The position numbers and the translations under genes were made by a program. From Aquila chrysaetos chrysaetos (taxonomy: Eukaryota; Chordata; Aves; Accipitriformes; Accipitridae): DNA of 64,000 bases. This document shows positions 23,748 through 48,210 of this stretch, one piece after another (within the stretch, counting starts at the first letter, position 1; each line of letters begins with the position of its first letter). The notes under the pieces were generated by a model. The model searched no databases. It had not been told where the DNA came from and saw only the letters and a list, made by a program, of their open reading frames with translations. Where the stretch lies: the NCBI RefSeq assembly GCF_900496995.4, contig NC_044005.1:19535363-19599362 (forward strand), in the 5' to 3' direction.

Positions 23748-24997
23748 GTATTCTAAGAATTCACTTTAATTAAAAAAAAATAAAAATCATTTATTGAACA
23801 ATTCCACGTGTATAGCTAGCTTTTTTTTTCCTGCCTTCTAAGTTACTGAGAATTAACTCTGTAATTTCTAATCCCAGTTCCCAGGGCTGTTTGTTCAGCA
23901 ATTGCAAAATGAGAAGGGTGGAAACAGTCCTACTGCAAACATAAAATTCCATGTCTCTCCATTCCCAGCTGAATGTCCTACCTGATGGACTGAAGTCAGT
24001 CTGTCCTTTACTGATTCTTCATACCTTATGAGTCTTGTCATCTTGACTCCATCAGCCTGCACTACCAGCTTTGACAACAGCAAAGTAGTTTGTCCATGTC
24101 CACATTATGGTCTAGTTGAGGTATTCCTTTGGGGAGCGGGAGCCAACTGCAGAGTTGAAAGTTGGTCTTCCATGTCCTGTAGGAGTGCTCTCATTACTAA
24201 CTGTATACAAATCAGTAATAAAGATTTCCTTACCATTTCCTCCATGTTATTAAAGAATGATCCCTTCTTTGACTGCACAGTCTGGATGTCAGATGGGCAG
24301 AAACAGCTCATGTGCAGCCAACTTGGTACCAAAGCTGCAGAGGTGAACAGCAGTTCAGATTGCTTTCTCTCCTCCTCCTTCTCGTGCTTTGTTTTTTATT
24401 GTCTGTTTTTGAGCAGCTTAATGCTTGGTGTACAGGAATATAGCATCATATGTTGGAAGTTGTTAGATTTGTAGTGACTGTAGTAAGCAATTTATGCGTG
24501 TCATAATATGACCTGATTCATCCTGCAGTGGTAGTCACAGCTGTTCTTGTTACAATACCCAATCATTAATATGAAGCTTATTTTGTTTTGCCACTTAAAA
24601 TGGTTTGATGCTTACATCACAACATCAAAACTATTTCATGCCTTGACTTAAAGGTGTTCTGGGAAGCTAGCTAGTTTGAGGTATGAGCCTTTATCACTAT
24701 TGCAAAGCAATTGAAGCTAAGTCAGATTCCTAGCATTAATTACAAGAATTTTTGTATTATTATTGTTTTATCTGTAACTGCGGAGAATCATGTAACTAAT
24801 TCCAAGAAAATACCTGTTCACGTTGAACAGAGTAATATCTACCCGTCAATGAGCCAGTTATGGTTTCTGTATTATGTTATGAAAATTCTGATTTCTTTGA
24901 AAAATTATTCTGAAACTTCTAATGTTTTGTATGCAGTATGATACTTTGTGTGCAACAATTTCAAGCCATGGCCTTTTCTGATGTCTTAATTTCATAG
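23748..24997 (+). other. RPS6KA5: RPS6KA5 intron 9
   Basis: A 1.25-kb intron. Open frames near 24028-24474 have no recognisable domain, and their composition does not differ from the surroundings. The acceptor is atttcatag. No repeat is identified. Confidence 0.8.
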
Positions 24998-25123
24998 GGA
25001 TATTCTTTCGTTGCACCTTCTATTTTGTTTAAACGCAATGCAGCTACAGTAGATCCTCTTCAGTTTTATATGGGGGATGAGCGGCCTGGAACTACAACTA
25101 TTGCCAGAAGTGCTATGATGAAG
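24998..25123 (+). CDS. RPS6KA5: RPS6KA5 coding exon 10: hydrophobic motif and linker
   Basis: Forty-two codons in phase 0, equivalent to human 374-415. It begins GYSFVAPSILFKRNAA. The first Ser is S376, the hydrophobic-motif site, and the second is S381; both are autophosphorylated by the C-terminal kinase in human. The rest is the linker between the two kinase domains, ending IARSAMMK. The linker is less like human (YMGDERPGTTT here) than the kinase exons are. The donor is gtaata. Confidence 0.96.
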
Positions 25124-38284
<13,161 letters not shown>

Positions 38285-38524
38285 GCCTTTAACAAGTACA
38301 AAAGGGAAGGATTTTGTCTCCAGAATGTTGACAAGGCACCTCTTGCAAAGAGAAGGAAAATGAAAAAAACAAGTACAAGCACAGAGACACGTAGCAGCTC
38401 CAGTGAAAGTTCACATTCTTCTTCCTCTCACTCTCATGGTAAAACTACACCTACAAAGACACTGCAGCCAACAAACCCTACAGACAGCAATAACCCAGAA
38501 ACCATCTTCCAGTTCTCTGACTGA
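38285..38524 (+). CDS. RPS6KA5: RPS6KA5 last coding exon 17: NLS and MAPK-docking tail
   Basis: Seventy-nine codons and a TGA stop, from human position 721 onward. It begins AFNKYKREGFCLQNVDK. The basic cluster AKRRKMKK is the bipartite-type NLS overlapping the ERK/p38 docking site. The Ser/Thr/His-rich run after it carries S750, S752 and S758, sites autophosphorylated in human. The protein ends FQFSD; human continues three residues (Ser-Val-Ala, from memory), so this bird protein is slightly shorter. Confidence 0.97.
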   Translation, partial: AFNKYKREGFCLQNVDKAPLAKRRKMKKTSTSTETRSSSSESSHSSSSHSHGKTTPTKTLQPTNPTDSNNPETIFQFSD

Positions 38525-39177
38525 AAAGCAGAGAATATCCTGTCTTGAAGATTTAAGTGGTTATAAACTTGGTAGTACCTATATTGTCTTCTCCCACCCG
38601 TCCTCCCTGTGGCTTAAAGACTACAGGAATGTCTGTCGCTTTAAAAATGTATTTCAATCATACCTTTTTAGCTTTGTATTTCAATACATTTCTTTTTAGC
38701 ATTAAGTTTGGTATCACTGGATATGGTATAATACTATTATACAACCAACATTGTATTCTCTTAGGGCTAAATTACTAGTACGCAGTGAAGCTCGAGGTAA
38801 GGAGCTATGCTGCTCGTGGTACAGCTTGGAGGAAGACTGTTTCTCAGTGTCAGAATCTTCCTCCCAGTTTCTTCCCCACTGTTCAAAGAAAGGAAGGCTC
38901 CGTAACACACATAGAACTCTTGGATCTTCTGCTTTTACGCAGCTCTGTGAAGAATGTCAATAGAACTTGATTCTTCATGCATGTAAAGAATCATTGGTAC
39001 AATGCACCAAAGCAGTATAGTACTTCAAGGCCTTTTAAAATTGTGATTATATTCTATCCCATTTATTTGAATTTTAAGAGCAAAATGAAGTGTTATGGAA
39101 CTCTTACGTGGTTTTAAAAGGTAACTCCGTATATCTCGTTCTAAACAACTGGGAATATAAGTCTTAGGGGTTTTTTT

Positions 39178-39187
39178 TATTTATTTA
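39178..39187 (+). promoter_or_regulatory. RPS6KA5: AU-rich element in RPS6KA5 3' UTR
   Basis: Overlapping ATTTA pentamers (TTATTTATTT) follow a T run and precede an A run. Such elements can recruit mRNA-decay factors. This is a motif match only; AT-rich background makes chance possible. Confidence 0.35.
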
Positions 39188-39630
39188 ATTTTTAAAAAAA
39201 CATCTAGGTTAAAAGATGTCTGATAGGGCGAGGTGTCTAGTACTGTGATACAATAATTTTTATTTCTACTTTTTGAAGTTATTAACTTTTAAAATGTTTT
39301 ACAGATTCTAAAATGTAATGCTATAAGAGAAAGTGAAATTTCATATGGAATGCTTTGGAAAATGGTCACATGTTAAAATATCTATTTCAAGAACTAATTA
39401 TAATTTATATTTTCTTTTTATATTTACACAATAACTTTAAAATACTAAGATTTTTTTAAAGATGCAAAACCTCCAGTTTCAACATTTGTTATTATAGGGT
39501 CCATACAAAATGTATACCAAGTATTTGAATTTTGCATTGTGCAAATATGGCAGTTTAATAGTGACTGTAAAATATTAGAATATATGTTTTCTTTTTTGCA
39601 CTTTATAACATCAAACGGAGATGTTTTTGT

Positions 39631-39636
39631 AATAAA
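39631..39636 (+). terminator. RPS6KA5: RPS6KA5 poly(A) signal, proximal candidate
   Basis: AATAAA is followed about 25-50 bp on by GT-rich sequence (gtgctgagcactgttttact), the usual layout for a cleavage site near 39655. This is the best-formed of the candidates. Confidence 0.6.
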
Positions 39637-40137
39637 GTGCACTCAAATCTCTCTTCCTACAAGGTGCTGAGCACTGTTTTACTGGGTTGAATGACCTGAA
39701 ACCCGCCATATTTGGTGGTTGTGGTCATTGAGAAGGAGAATTCTGTACTTTGCAGGAGTGAATCCCTGTATATTACCCACTGTTTTCATTCCTTACTTTA
39801 AACTGCGAAGCTCTTTCTATCTTGCTTTTACATTGTATATAACAAATACTAGATCTGGGCACCTTGTGTAGTGTAGATGTTAACAACTTATGCACTGGGA
39901 ATACTAAAGGGAAATTATATTGAACACTGTGCTTCACAACTTGTTCACTGTGGTGTTCTACAGTGAAGTATTTCCTACTGTGATAGTATAGTATGTACAT
40001 AACTGTTTGGAATCATAAATGTGACTTACAGAAACATCAGCATAAACTTTTAGATCAGTGTATTTTATAAATTTGTGGAGAGCTCTTTTATTGCTTGTAT
40101 TCTCAATGACTAGGGGTAACTTAAGTGCAAAAATGAC

Positions 40138-40240
40138 TCCAGTTTTGCAAACGCTTACCATGTGTAAGTTTCCACTGAAGTCAGAGAGACTCCTTGTGTA
40201 AAGTTAATCATATGCCTAAATTTGTGTGAGGGAAGACCAA
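40138..40240. repeat. probable ancient palindromic MITE remnant in 3' UTR
   Basis: The sequence gcaaacgcttaccatgtgta, then ccactgaagtcagagagact, then tgtgtaaagttaatcatatg resembles an old non-autonomous DNA-transposon family of reptiles and birds, whose copies centre on a 'cattgaagtcaatgg'-type palindrome. Divergence is high and the match is from memory. Confidence 0.4.
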
Positions 40241-40779
40241 TTGACCAGGGGATTTTGTTAACAGCTTGCTCTATCTTAAAGTAACCTTAATCCAAACCCT
40301 ATGCAAAAAAGGTTATAGGAATTGTTTATATCAGTGGTTTTATTTGTAGAATTATATCAGATATCAGTATTGACAAATATAATACACCCATGTTTACAGG
40401 GATTGTGTGTATCAAAACAAGGCTCTGAAGCCCAACATGTTTGTTCTGTGTTCCTTTAATATTAATAATGGCATTCTGAGGTTTTGGAATTGCTCATGTG
40501 AAATAGTTTACTACTTTCTTGATGTGAATGTCAACAGTAATTGCAGCATTAATTTCAGGTTGATGTGAATATTGAGATTTGCACTGTTTATGTAGAAATA
40601 GTATATTTAAAGATCAGTATATGTGCTAATAACACAACCAATTTTAAGTGGCCGATGTTAAAATATTGAAAAATAATTGTCAATGTAATATATTCAGATT
40701 TGCTTTCTGAATGCTCTCTTTGGAAGTAATCTCAATAGTGAACATGGCTCATTTGTAAAAGAATACTTTCCCTCTCCCC

Positions 40780-40785
40780 AATAAA
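40780..40785 (+). terminator. RPS6KA5: RPS6KA5 poly(A) signal, second candidate
   Basis: AATAAA in a C-rich-to-A-rich transition. The downstream GT element is weak. It may be used for a longer UTR. Confidence 0.35.
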
Positions 40786-41278
40786 CTTGCTGTAAATACA
40801 ACAAACAATCCACCATTAATACTTGTTATGCAGATAGTACAAGTGAACTGGGAGGTTGGAGAACAGGTTGCTTGTAAAGTTTGCATTTTGAGGAGTTCTT
40901 GGAATTTGTTGTCTTCAGGGTAAGGACAACACAAAGCAGTTTTCTGTTTGATTCCATTTAAGTGTAAGAAACTTGGATACCAGGTGGATTTGGACTATTG
41001 TGACTCAGCTGAAATAACTTCTTAAAGTTAGAAACACAGTACAGTTGTGTCCCTGTTGGGAAATTTAAACTGTTGCTTGACAGACTGATGAAACAAAAAG
41101 AGTGCTTGCACAAGATACTAAATGCTAGAGATAATGGCTGTATTGTCAAAGTTTTTTTCACACAGGTTTTGAGAGACTGTTGCGAGACTAAAATTATTAG
41201 AATACATCACTTATATCAAAGACAACTTTTATAGATGAATATTTCTGTGTCCTCTGTGTGCTCTAACAGTAGTTATGA

Positions 41279-41284
41279 AATAAA
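41279..41284 (+). terminator. RPS6KA5: RPS6KA5 poly(A) signal, distal candidate
   Basis: AATAAA is followed by an A-rich stretch and then T/G-rich sequence (ttctttttggcaggggt). It would give a UTR of about 2.8 kb. Confidence 0.4.
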
Positions 41285-41644
41285 AATTTAAAAACAGGGT
41301 AATTCTTTTTGGCAGGGGTAAGTACCTTTAGGTGTCACCTTGCCTTTGCTTTGAACCAGTTACCTGGGGTAGCTGAAATGTTTATCACCTCTCACTTTCT
41401 GCTGCCTCCAGGTAACAGAGCTCTTGAGGAGGTGTGTTTGACACTAAGCTGTCTGAATTTTTAGATTAGCATCTTTACATAAACATGATCTTCATTTACA
41501 TTGATAAAACTAGGTTGCAACCTAGACTCTCAAGAGCAGGTTCACTTCTTGTTCAGATGTCCCTCCAGGAGACTAGTTACTCTTGGCAGAATGATGTTGT
41601 CTCAGCTTAATCTGTTGCCTAGCCTGGCACTCTAGGTCATATAA

Positions 41645-41700
41645 AGACCATGGGCCAAATTTTTCATGCTCGTACCACTGTTTCAAATCTGAAGTGTACA
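41645..41700. repeat. possible ancient MITE remnant
   Basis: gggccaaatttttcatgctc followed by gtaccactg and caaatctgaagtgtac resembles one arm of an old amniote MITE with a gggccaaattctgctc terminus. It is short and diverged, so chance similarity is possible. Confidence 0.3.
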
Positions 41701-44700
41701 AGCCAATCTTCGTTAGTACTATAAATACTTTATATTGCCTTGGTAAAGAGGTGTTAGACTGTAAATTATGTTTATACTCAGATTAAGTTTCCTTCACAGT
41801 GCTGCTATGCATCAAGCAACTTTAATGTCTAGTAATGATATCTCTCTACTGTCAGAAATGTAATGCAGTCAGCAGTATTGTGGGCAGATTTGTTTGAAAA
41901 ACCAAATTTCTTATCAGTAAAGATTTAAATAACTAGTGTGTTTATTAATCTAATCTTTAAAGTACTCAATATTCTGTAAAGCTATTTCTTTGTAATAGAA
42001 ACAGAGATATTAGTAATTAAGAGGTAATTCTGTTAAAGGATTTAGAGGGGTACAAAGGAAGTAACATGACTTACCGTTCCTCTGGCTTAGTATAATTTCT
42101 ACACTTTATATAAGGAAAAGCAGCTGAAATATTTGCTGTTTCTTAATAGAAGGGTCAGTGCATTTGGCATATGCATTGTTTGCTACTACCAAAAAAACTT
42201 TATTAAAATGCTTTATTATAAACAGTTTGGGCAGGGGGGTAACACAAAAATGCAGTATTTAATCAGAATGGATTGAGGCTTCAAGTTGGCATTGCTGATG
42301 TATGTATTTTGTCAGCCCTTTTTGATGGCTACTTTTTTGAACAAGGTAACGCTATCTGCACAGCTGTGTTCCCTAGCACTCATCCAGGAACAGAATAATT
42401 CTTGGCAGAAAATATTCACAAAATGATGACGTAAGTTTATTTGTTGTGATGAAGTGTTGCACAAGTGTCTTGCATGTAATACATGCACATATTAAAAATG
42501 TAAGTGTGTAGATACATGTTGTATTGCACGTCAAGGCCTCAATTTAAAGTAATATGCCTTGTTTAAGAGAACCTGTACTTAAAAATGAGTTCTCCACTCC
42601 AACAGATGCAGAGGACCAGACAAGGGGGCTACCACAGAAGAGGAAGAACGTAATGGGAAGTCAGAGATGAGGGGCTACTGGGAAGATGTTTTCAGGGATA
42701 AATTTCTCCCCTTGCTGTCTCCATGTGCGTGTAATATTCACTGACACTGAATTGCAAGCTTTCTTGCTGGTTACCCAGCATAAACGCATTTCCTAACTCT
42801 GCAGGTCTATGACTATGGGTGTCTGTGCCTATACACATGTGTATCTTTATATGACATTTTGGTCTTCAGTTGGAATTTTTAGTAATTTCTCAAGTATCAT
42901 TCCAGGTGTTTTTTTCCAAGTTGGTCATCTTCATTCTTTTCCCCCATATATGACAGTCTTTCTCAGCACCGATTTTTACATTGTGAAACATGACATTGTC
43001 TTCCTTCAGTTGAGATAGTTGACTGAATATTCTGGACTGAGAGAACAGGAAATAACATGGCCGTTTCTGCTGTAAAGAGATAAAAGTACTTTGATCTTTG
43101 TCTACCTGTGGGAAACACTTCTCAGTTTGCTTTTTTGACCCACAGGGCACTGGCTGCTATAAAAAATAAGAAATGCAGAGCTGTTGGCTACCTCTGGCCT
43201 GCCATCCCGCATTTTTATATATCACTCATTGGATAGATTCTGGATGTTCAGAACATGTATGTAGAAAAGAAGACTTGGGATGATTCCTGTAGTCTGCACT
43301 AGTAAATAAAGCGATGCTTTCAATTACATAGCCCAGCTGGAGCAGTCTTTGTTTGTTGTGCCCAGAAGCAGCAAGAGCAGAGAAATGTAAGACATCTGCA
43401 ATAATGTAAATTCGAAGAAAACCCATGTATTTTGACAGCCTTCATGTTCTGTGTGATAGAAAGGGAAGTCTGCAGCTGCCTGGGAATCAGTGGTAAGTGT
43501 TTAGGTAGGTGAGATGGTATGAGCTGGTCTGACAGTTTAGTGTCACCCACAGGGCCATTCCTGATCCTTTCTTCTGGCCACATGCTCTACCCTTTTTTTG
43601 GTTCTAGTGTTTGTATCGCTTCTCAGCCAGCAGACAGGGAAATAAAAGTGTTATACTAACTTGGTTAAGGTATTTTGGTTAACACTGGATTAATTGATTC
43701 GATAGTTAATCCAAAGTAAAAGTAGTAATGAAGCATTGTAAAACCTAATACACTTTAATGCTATGATTTTTGAAAACTAATACTTTATTCAGAGGTAGAA
43801 AGGAATTCATACTGTTCACACATAAAATCGCTTTTTAAAATTGGCAACCAATCTGGTTGTATTCACAAAATTCATGCAGAAGTCTGCTAACTTCCTTTGA
43901 AATGCCAACAATAAAGCAGAGAAAAACAGAACTCTAATTGCTCAGGAACTGCTCGGAAACCTATCACAGATGAAACTGCAAACTGATTGCAAACTTCCTA
44001 TATTTTTCTTAATACAAAGATAATTTTTCTTTGTCAACAAATCAAGCTTCAAATCTTAAAATTGGCATCTCATTTATGTTCGTCTGATTTTCCTTGTGGT
44101 TTTTTTTTAAATATGTAGTTGTCTTAGTATGATTGTGACCAAAGGTTTATTTTCATAAGCAAGAGAAAATCTAAGGATTTAAGCTAAGGCCTTTTGAATA
44201 ACCAAAAGAAGTCTGCTGGGAAAGGTAATCACTGTCTTTAGCTAGTTTAGTTCAAAATATATATTACTGACATTTACTGATAGAACTACATTGAACCAAG
44301 TACATGTTATATCAGTTATGGGTGTGATTTTGTGTGACACATTCAGCTATGCTAAAAAAGCTTTTAAGTGTAAACTAGTCTTTGGAATTACAGCGAAGTG
44401 AGAAGAAAGGAGGGAAAGTTGTATTTAAAGACGATGCAAAGAGGGGACAATGCTCAAGGTTTGTCTCCAAGCTACGCTGACAGAGGTGACTAGGTGATAG
44501 TATTATTGTATTGTGTGTAGAAGCTTACTCATAATGGTATGTATCCTTTTTTCCTTTAAAATCAATATGCAGTGGAGAAGAGAAAGTAATTAATTCACAA
44601 AAGCAGCAAGTACCTCAAAGCTTTTCTCAGATGTCTCCTTAATGAGTTCTCATCCTTTAAATATATAGCTCAGCTGTACGTAATAGTCACTCTGTTGAAG

Positions 44701-47144
44701 CTATGCCTTCTTCAGGGAACAGGATCCCACTGTCCGGTGATGTGTTCATTGTACAGTGATTGTACAAATTAGAACTCGAGGTGCTATATCCCTGTTGCTT
44801 TTAAGTTCAAGTGTTAGTATTATTCTACTTAATATGTATCACCATGTCAGTCCATCTGTATGCAGCCCTGGCAGGTCACTTAGTTCAATTTTAAAGCTGT
44901 CAGATTAAAAGGAAAACTTGAGATCTACTTGAACACCAAAGTGAGAACAGGCCTTTAATTTTAGCCTGCATCTGGATTACAAAAATGAGTAAAAGCTTGG
45001 CGTTGGCTTCCAACCTTGACAGTCTTAAGATGCTACTGCAGCAAATTTTGATGCTTACAGATACCCTTAATGTACTGATCTCTTTTACCTGTAGAGAAAG
45101 AAACCTGCAAAATTATTTCCTGTCAGAAAAAACTCTTTTGCTAGAGTCCCAGTAGAAGAGATCATCCGTAATTTCTACCTTTACCTCTGAAGCTGTAAAG
45201 CCAAGAAATGAATTGGTGACAGATTCTGACAGTTGGTTATAAAGGAGCAGGCTGTGTTAATTTGCAGTAAGTGGAACAGGGTGTGCTATTTCTTTTGTCA
45301 GTGTGGGCAGGGACAGGGGAAAGGGGAAGGAATGAGAAGGGAATGCTGAGTGCTTTGCCTCACCATAATGTACAGGACATTCTGGTTGCACAGCATTGCT
45401 TTTGAAGAAGCAATGGTCTCCATGTTTAACTTAAAATCTTTAAAAAAAAAACCAAAAAAACCCCCAAAAAACCATTCACCTGTCAACTTTTTTCTTAGAG
45501 GGAAATGCTGCCATTTTCAATTGGTAAAGGCAGCAACATGGACATTGATTTCCTGAATTTACTATATGCTAGCTACCAACAGATTACAGTGAAGTTTTCT
45601 TTCTGACAAGTATGCATTTCTCTAAAATTCTTAGTCATGTCAAGAAGGTGCGAAATCTTGTGGCAGGAGCTTACCAAAAAGCAAGATAAGTAATTGCAAT
45701 GGTTTATTTTACCTAATATCCTGATATTCAGAAAATGAATGAGGGTAGGGTTCTGATTTTGGATGTGGAAAAGCACTAGAAGAGAGGATCATTTTGTGAA
45801 TGCAGTGGTGGAAGAAATAGAAGAAAGCTGTTTTCTGGAAGACTGCTCAGAACTCATCGAAGATTTGCAGAACCAGATGTCAGCTGAATGCTCCCGTCTC
45901 TAGAGCTGTTAAAGCCTAACCATGCTGGTCTGGAGGATGGTAAGCCCAGCCTGTTGTTGCCCAATCCTGTCAGCCACAGGTTTATGAAAGTGTGTTGTTG
46001 GAGCTTCTGTCTTGGAGGTACTTCCCCTTATTTGTAGGTCTTGCTAACCACCAGGGAATGAACAGTGTTTGGCAAATCAGGTTCTTTAGCTGTGTTGGAA
46101 TGATAACTGTAATGAAGGTTTTGACCTTCAATCAGCCCGTTTTCTTCTCCAGGCAATGGTATTCAGAAATAGGAAGAGATTTTTTTGTTGCCCTAAATTG
46201 TGTGGTTAACCACTGTGGTGGCTTCAAAGTTAATGCAAAGCAATCTGGAGAAGTACATTATGTCATTATGAACAAGTCAACCTTGGTTTCCCTTAGGAGA
46301 GATTCTTGCCAGAGCTGTGAACAGCGCAGAGCAGCAGCATGGGGATTCCCCTTGGATAGCTAGTGGTCTGCGTGTCCATTGTTCTTCCAACTCTGGAAGC
46401 TGTGCTGGGAGCTCTTCTCACAGAAGAATTTTAAAAAAATAAGCTGAACATCTGAATGCTAGGCAGATGATACTTGGGTGAAGGCAGTTTTGTAGGTAAT
46501 AACCAAGGATGTTTATTGGCTGTTGCATTATGCACAACTTTTATGGAAGTAGGGAGAAATATCTGAACAAGTCTGTAAGACAGACTGATAGTATTTGAGC
46601 TATTGCTGATCTCCAGCACTGTCAGGAACTTGTTGTTGGAGAAAAATGTGTTAAAATGCCTATATGTTTAAGTCCTATGGTGTAATGCTATCTGTATACC
46701 TAAAGAATCCCACATTCTTCTAGCGTAATTTGGTTTAAGTAAGTTATGCAGGTTTTGTTTGTGGGGGTTTTTTTTAATTATTATTATTTATTTTTACTCC
46801 CCATATCCTATACATAATTCTGCTCCTTTCCTGAGCTTTCTATGTTAACCCTTTTATCGCTTTGATTTCTCTAGTCTTTCTGCTTGTCCTGAAAGGCAAT
46901 GCATGGATCTTTCTGCCCAAAAACGCCTGCAGAGTCAGATGTCCAATACATAGAAGGAATAAAAATAAGAAGGAATGCTATGCAAAAAACCCTTCCCTTT
47001 CTCAGAAGTGTAGAAATACCTAGCTTAAATACACTGGTCAATGGCTGGGTATTTTACTCTTCACACAACCGTTACATTTTATAAATGGAATGAGCAGTGT
47101 TAGAAGTACACAAAGAACAGTTTTAAAAATGCAAAAAAAAAGAA

Positions 47145-47161
47145 TTTTTTTTTTTTTTTTT
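47145..47161 (+). repeat. poly-T tract (17) after an A-rich run
   Basis: Seventeen T preceded by nine A, G, AA, forming an A/T foldback in intergenic DNA. Confidence 0.8.
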
Positions 47162-47924
47162 GAATGAGTGCAAACCAAAAGGTACAAACTCAAATAGCAC
47201 TTTCAGACTTGGAGCTAAACATACTCTGAATAGTGTCAGATTTGGCTGGCTGATTTGCCTTTTACACTTTGAAGTAGGTTTAGGTCAGAAGCATGCAGGA
47301 GAAGTCTTCTTTGTCCTGCAGATGTGAAACTTCAGATTTTCAAGAACCTGTACTTGGACCTAGCAGGAGCACTAAGAGGCTGAAAGCTGGCAGTTATTCC
47401 CCAGAAACTTTGCTCATGAATCATCTTTGTGAACTGAAGATGTATAAAGCCCACAGAATGATAGTTCATATCCATGCCCAACCAACTGTAGTCACAGTAA
47501 CATTGTTGCTTTCTGCTTTAGTTTTTATCAAGCAGCTAAAAAAAGTACGTATGTTCTGTTGTTACCTGGTCTGTGCTGATAGGTAGAATGATCTCCAGGA
47601 CAGTGAAGCAGACTGGAAATGATCCGTTCTGTGGTTTCAGGCAAATGCTAGACCTTTTGGAGACTACTTTGATCATATTAACTGTATTTTAAATAAGCTG
47701 CGGTTCAGTCCTAATCTTCCCTGGAAATATCTAGCTCAACTTTTCATAGAAAGGAGCTATGACATAGTGGAGTACGTGAAGAGGAAAAATGTTGATTTCT
47801 GAAGACTCTTGGAAGACACAAGCAGAATTTGTCTTTCTGCCAACAAGACCAAGTGTTAGGCAATAGAATTCTGAAAGGTTGAGTAGGGCCAGATAAAGTA
47901 AGTTGCAGCGTGTAAAGCCAAGTG

Positions 47925-48210
47925 AATATTGCAAAAACATAAGAAATGTCTTACTGAGTCAAACCAGTGAGACCAGAAATGCATGCAGCATTCAAGGTGC
48001 AGGCATGCCATGGTTTACAGACTGGCAGAATGGTGCCCGCTGCTTTGCTCTCAGTAGCCTTCCTGGTGATGCCTGGTGTTTTGTGGGCTGCCACTGCACA
48101 ATGCAGCAAGGATTTCGGGGAATTGTCTGTGACGTCCTATCTGACATCCTATGTAGAGCAGGTATCAAATGTAAATCAGTCTTCTGTAGAGCAAATAACT
48201 TGTGTTCGAT
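47925..48210 (-). mobile_element. ancient CR1-like LINE fragment, antisense
   Basis: The + strand shows old CR1/L3-type landmarks: acataagaaatgtcttactg, then gcattcaaggtgcaggcatg, then ctgccactgcacaatgcagc. The open frames across it (47903-48265) are decayed repeat, not a gene. Edges are approximate. It is the only repeat I can name in the intergenic region with fair support. Confidence 0.6.

Larger units (their letters stand above)
38525..41300 (+). other. RPS6KA5: RPS6KA5 3' UTR and downstream (end uncertain)
   Basis: Non-coding, strongly AT-rich sequence after the stop. AATAAA occurs at 39631, 40780 and 41279, so the UTR could be 1.1, 2.3 or 2.8 kb long. A TTATTTATTTAA element (39178-39187) resembles an AU-rich instability element. 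A probable ancient MITE remnant lies at about 40138-40240. No open frame here looks real. Confidence 0.7.

Noticed and set aside
24028..24474. 148-codon open frame in intron 9
   Set aside because: No family resemblance, and it lies between two well-defined RPS6KA5 exons with matching phases.
45992..46363. 123-codon open frame in the intergenic region
   Set aside because: No domain, no repeats, no recognisable family, and nothing in codon use sets it apart from its surroundings. Its length is expected by chance in 64 kb.
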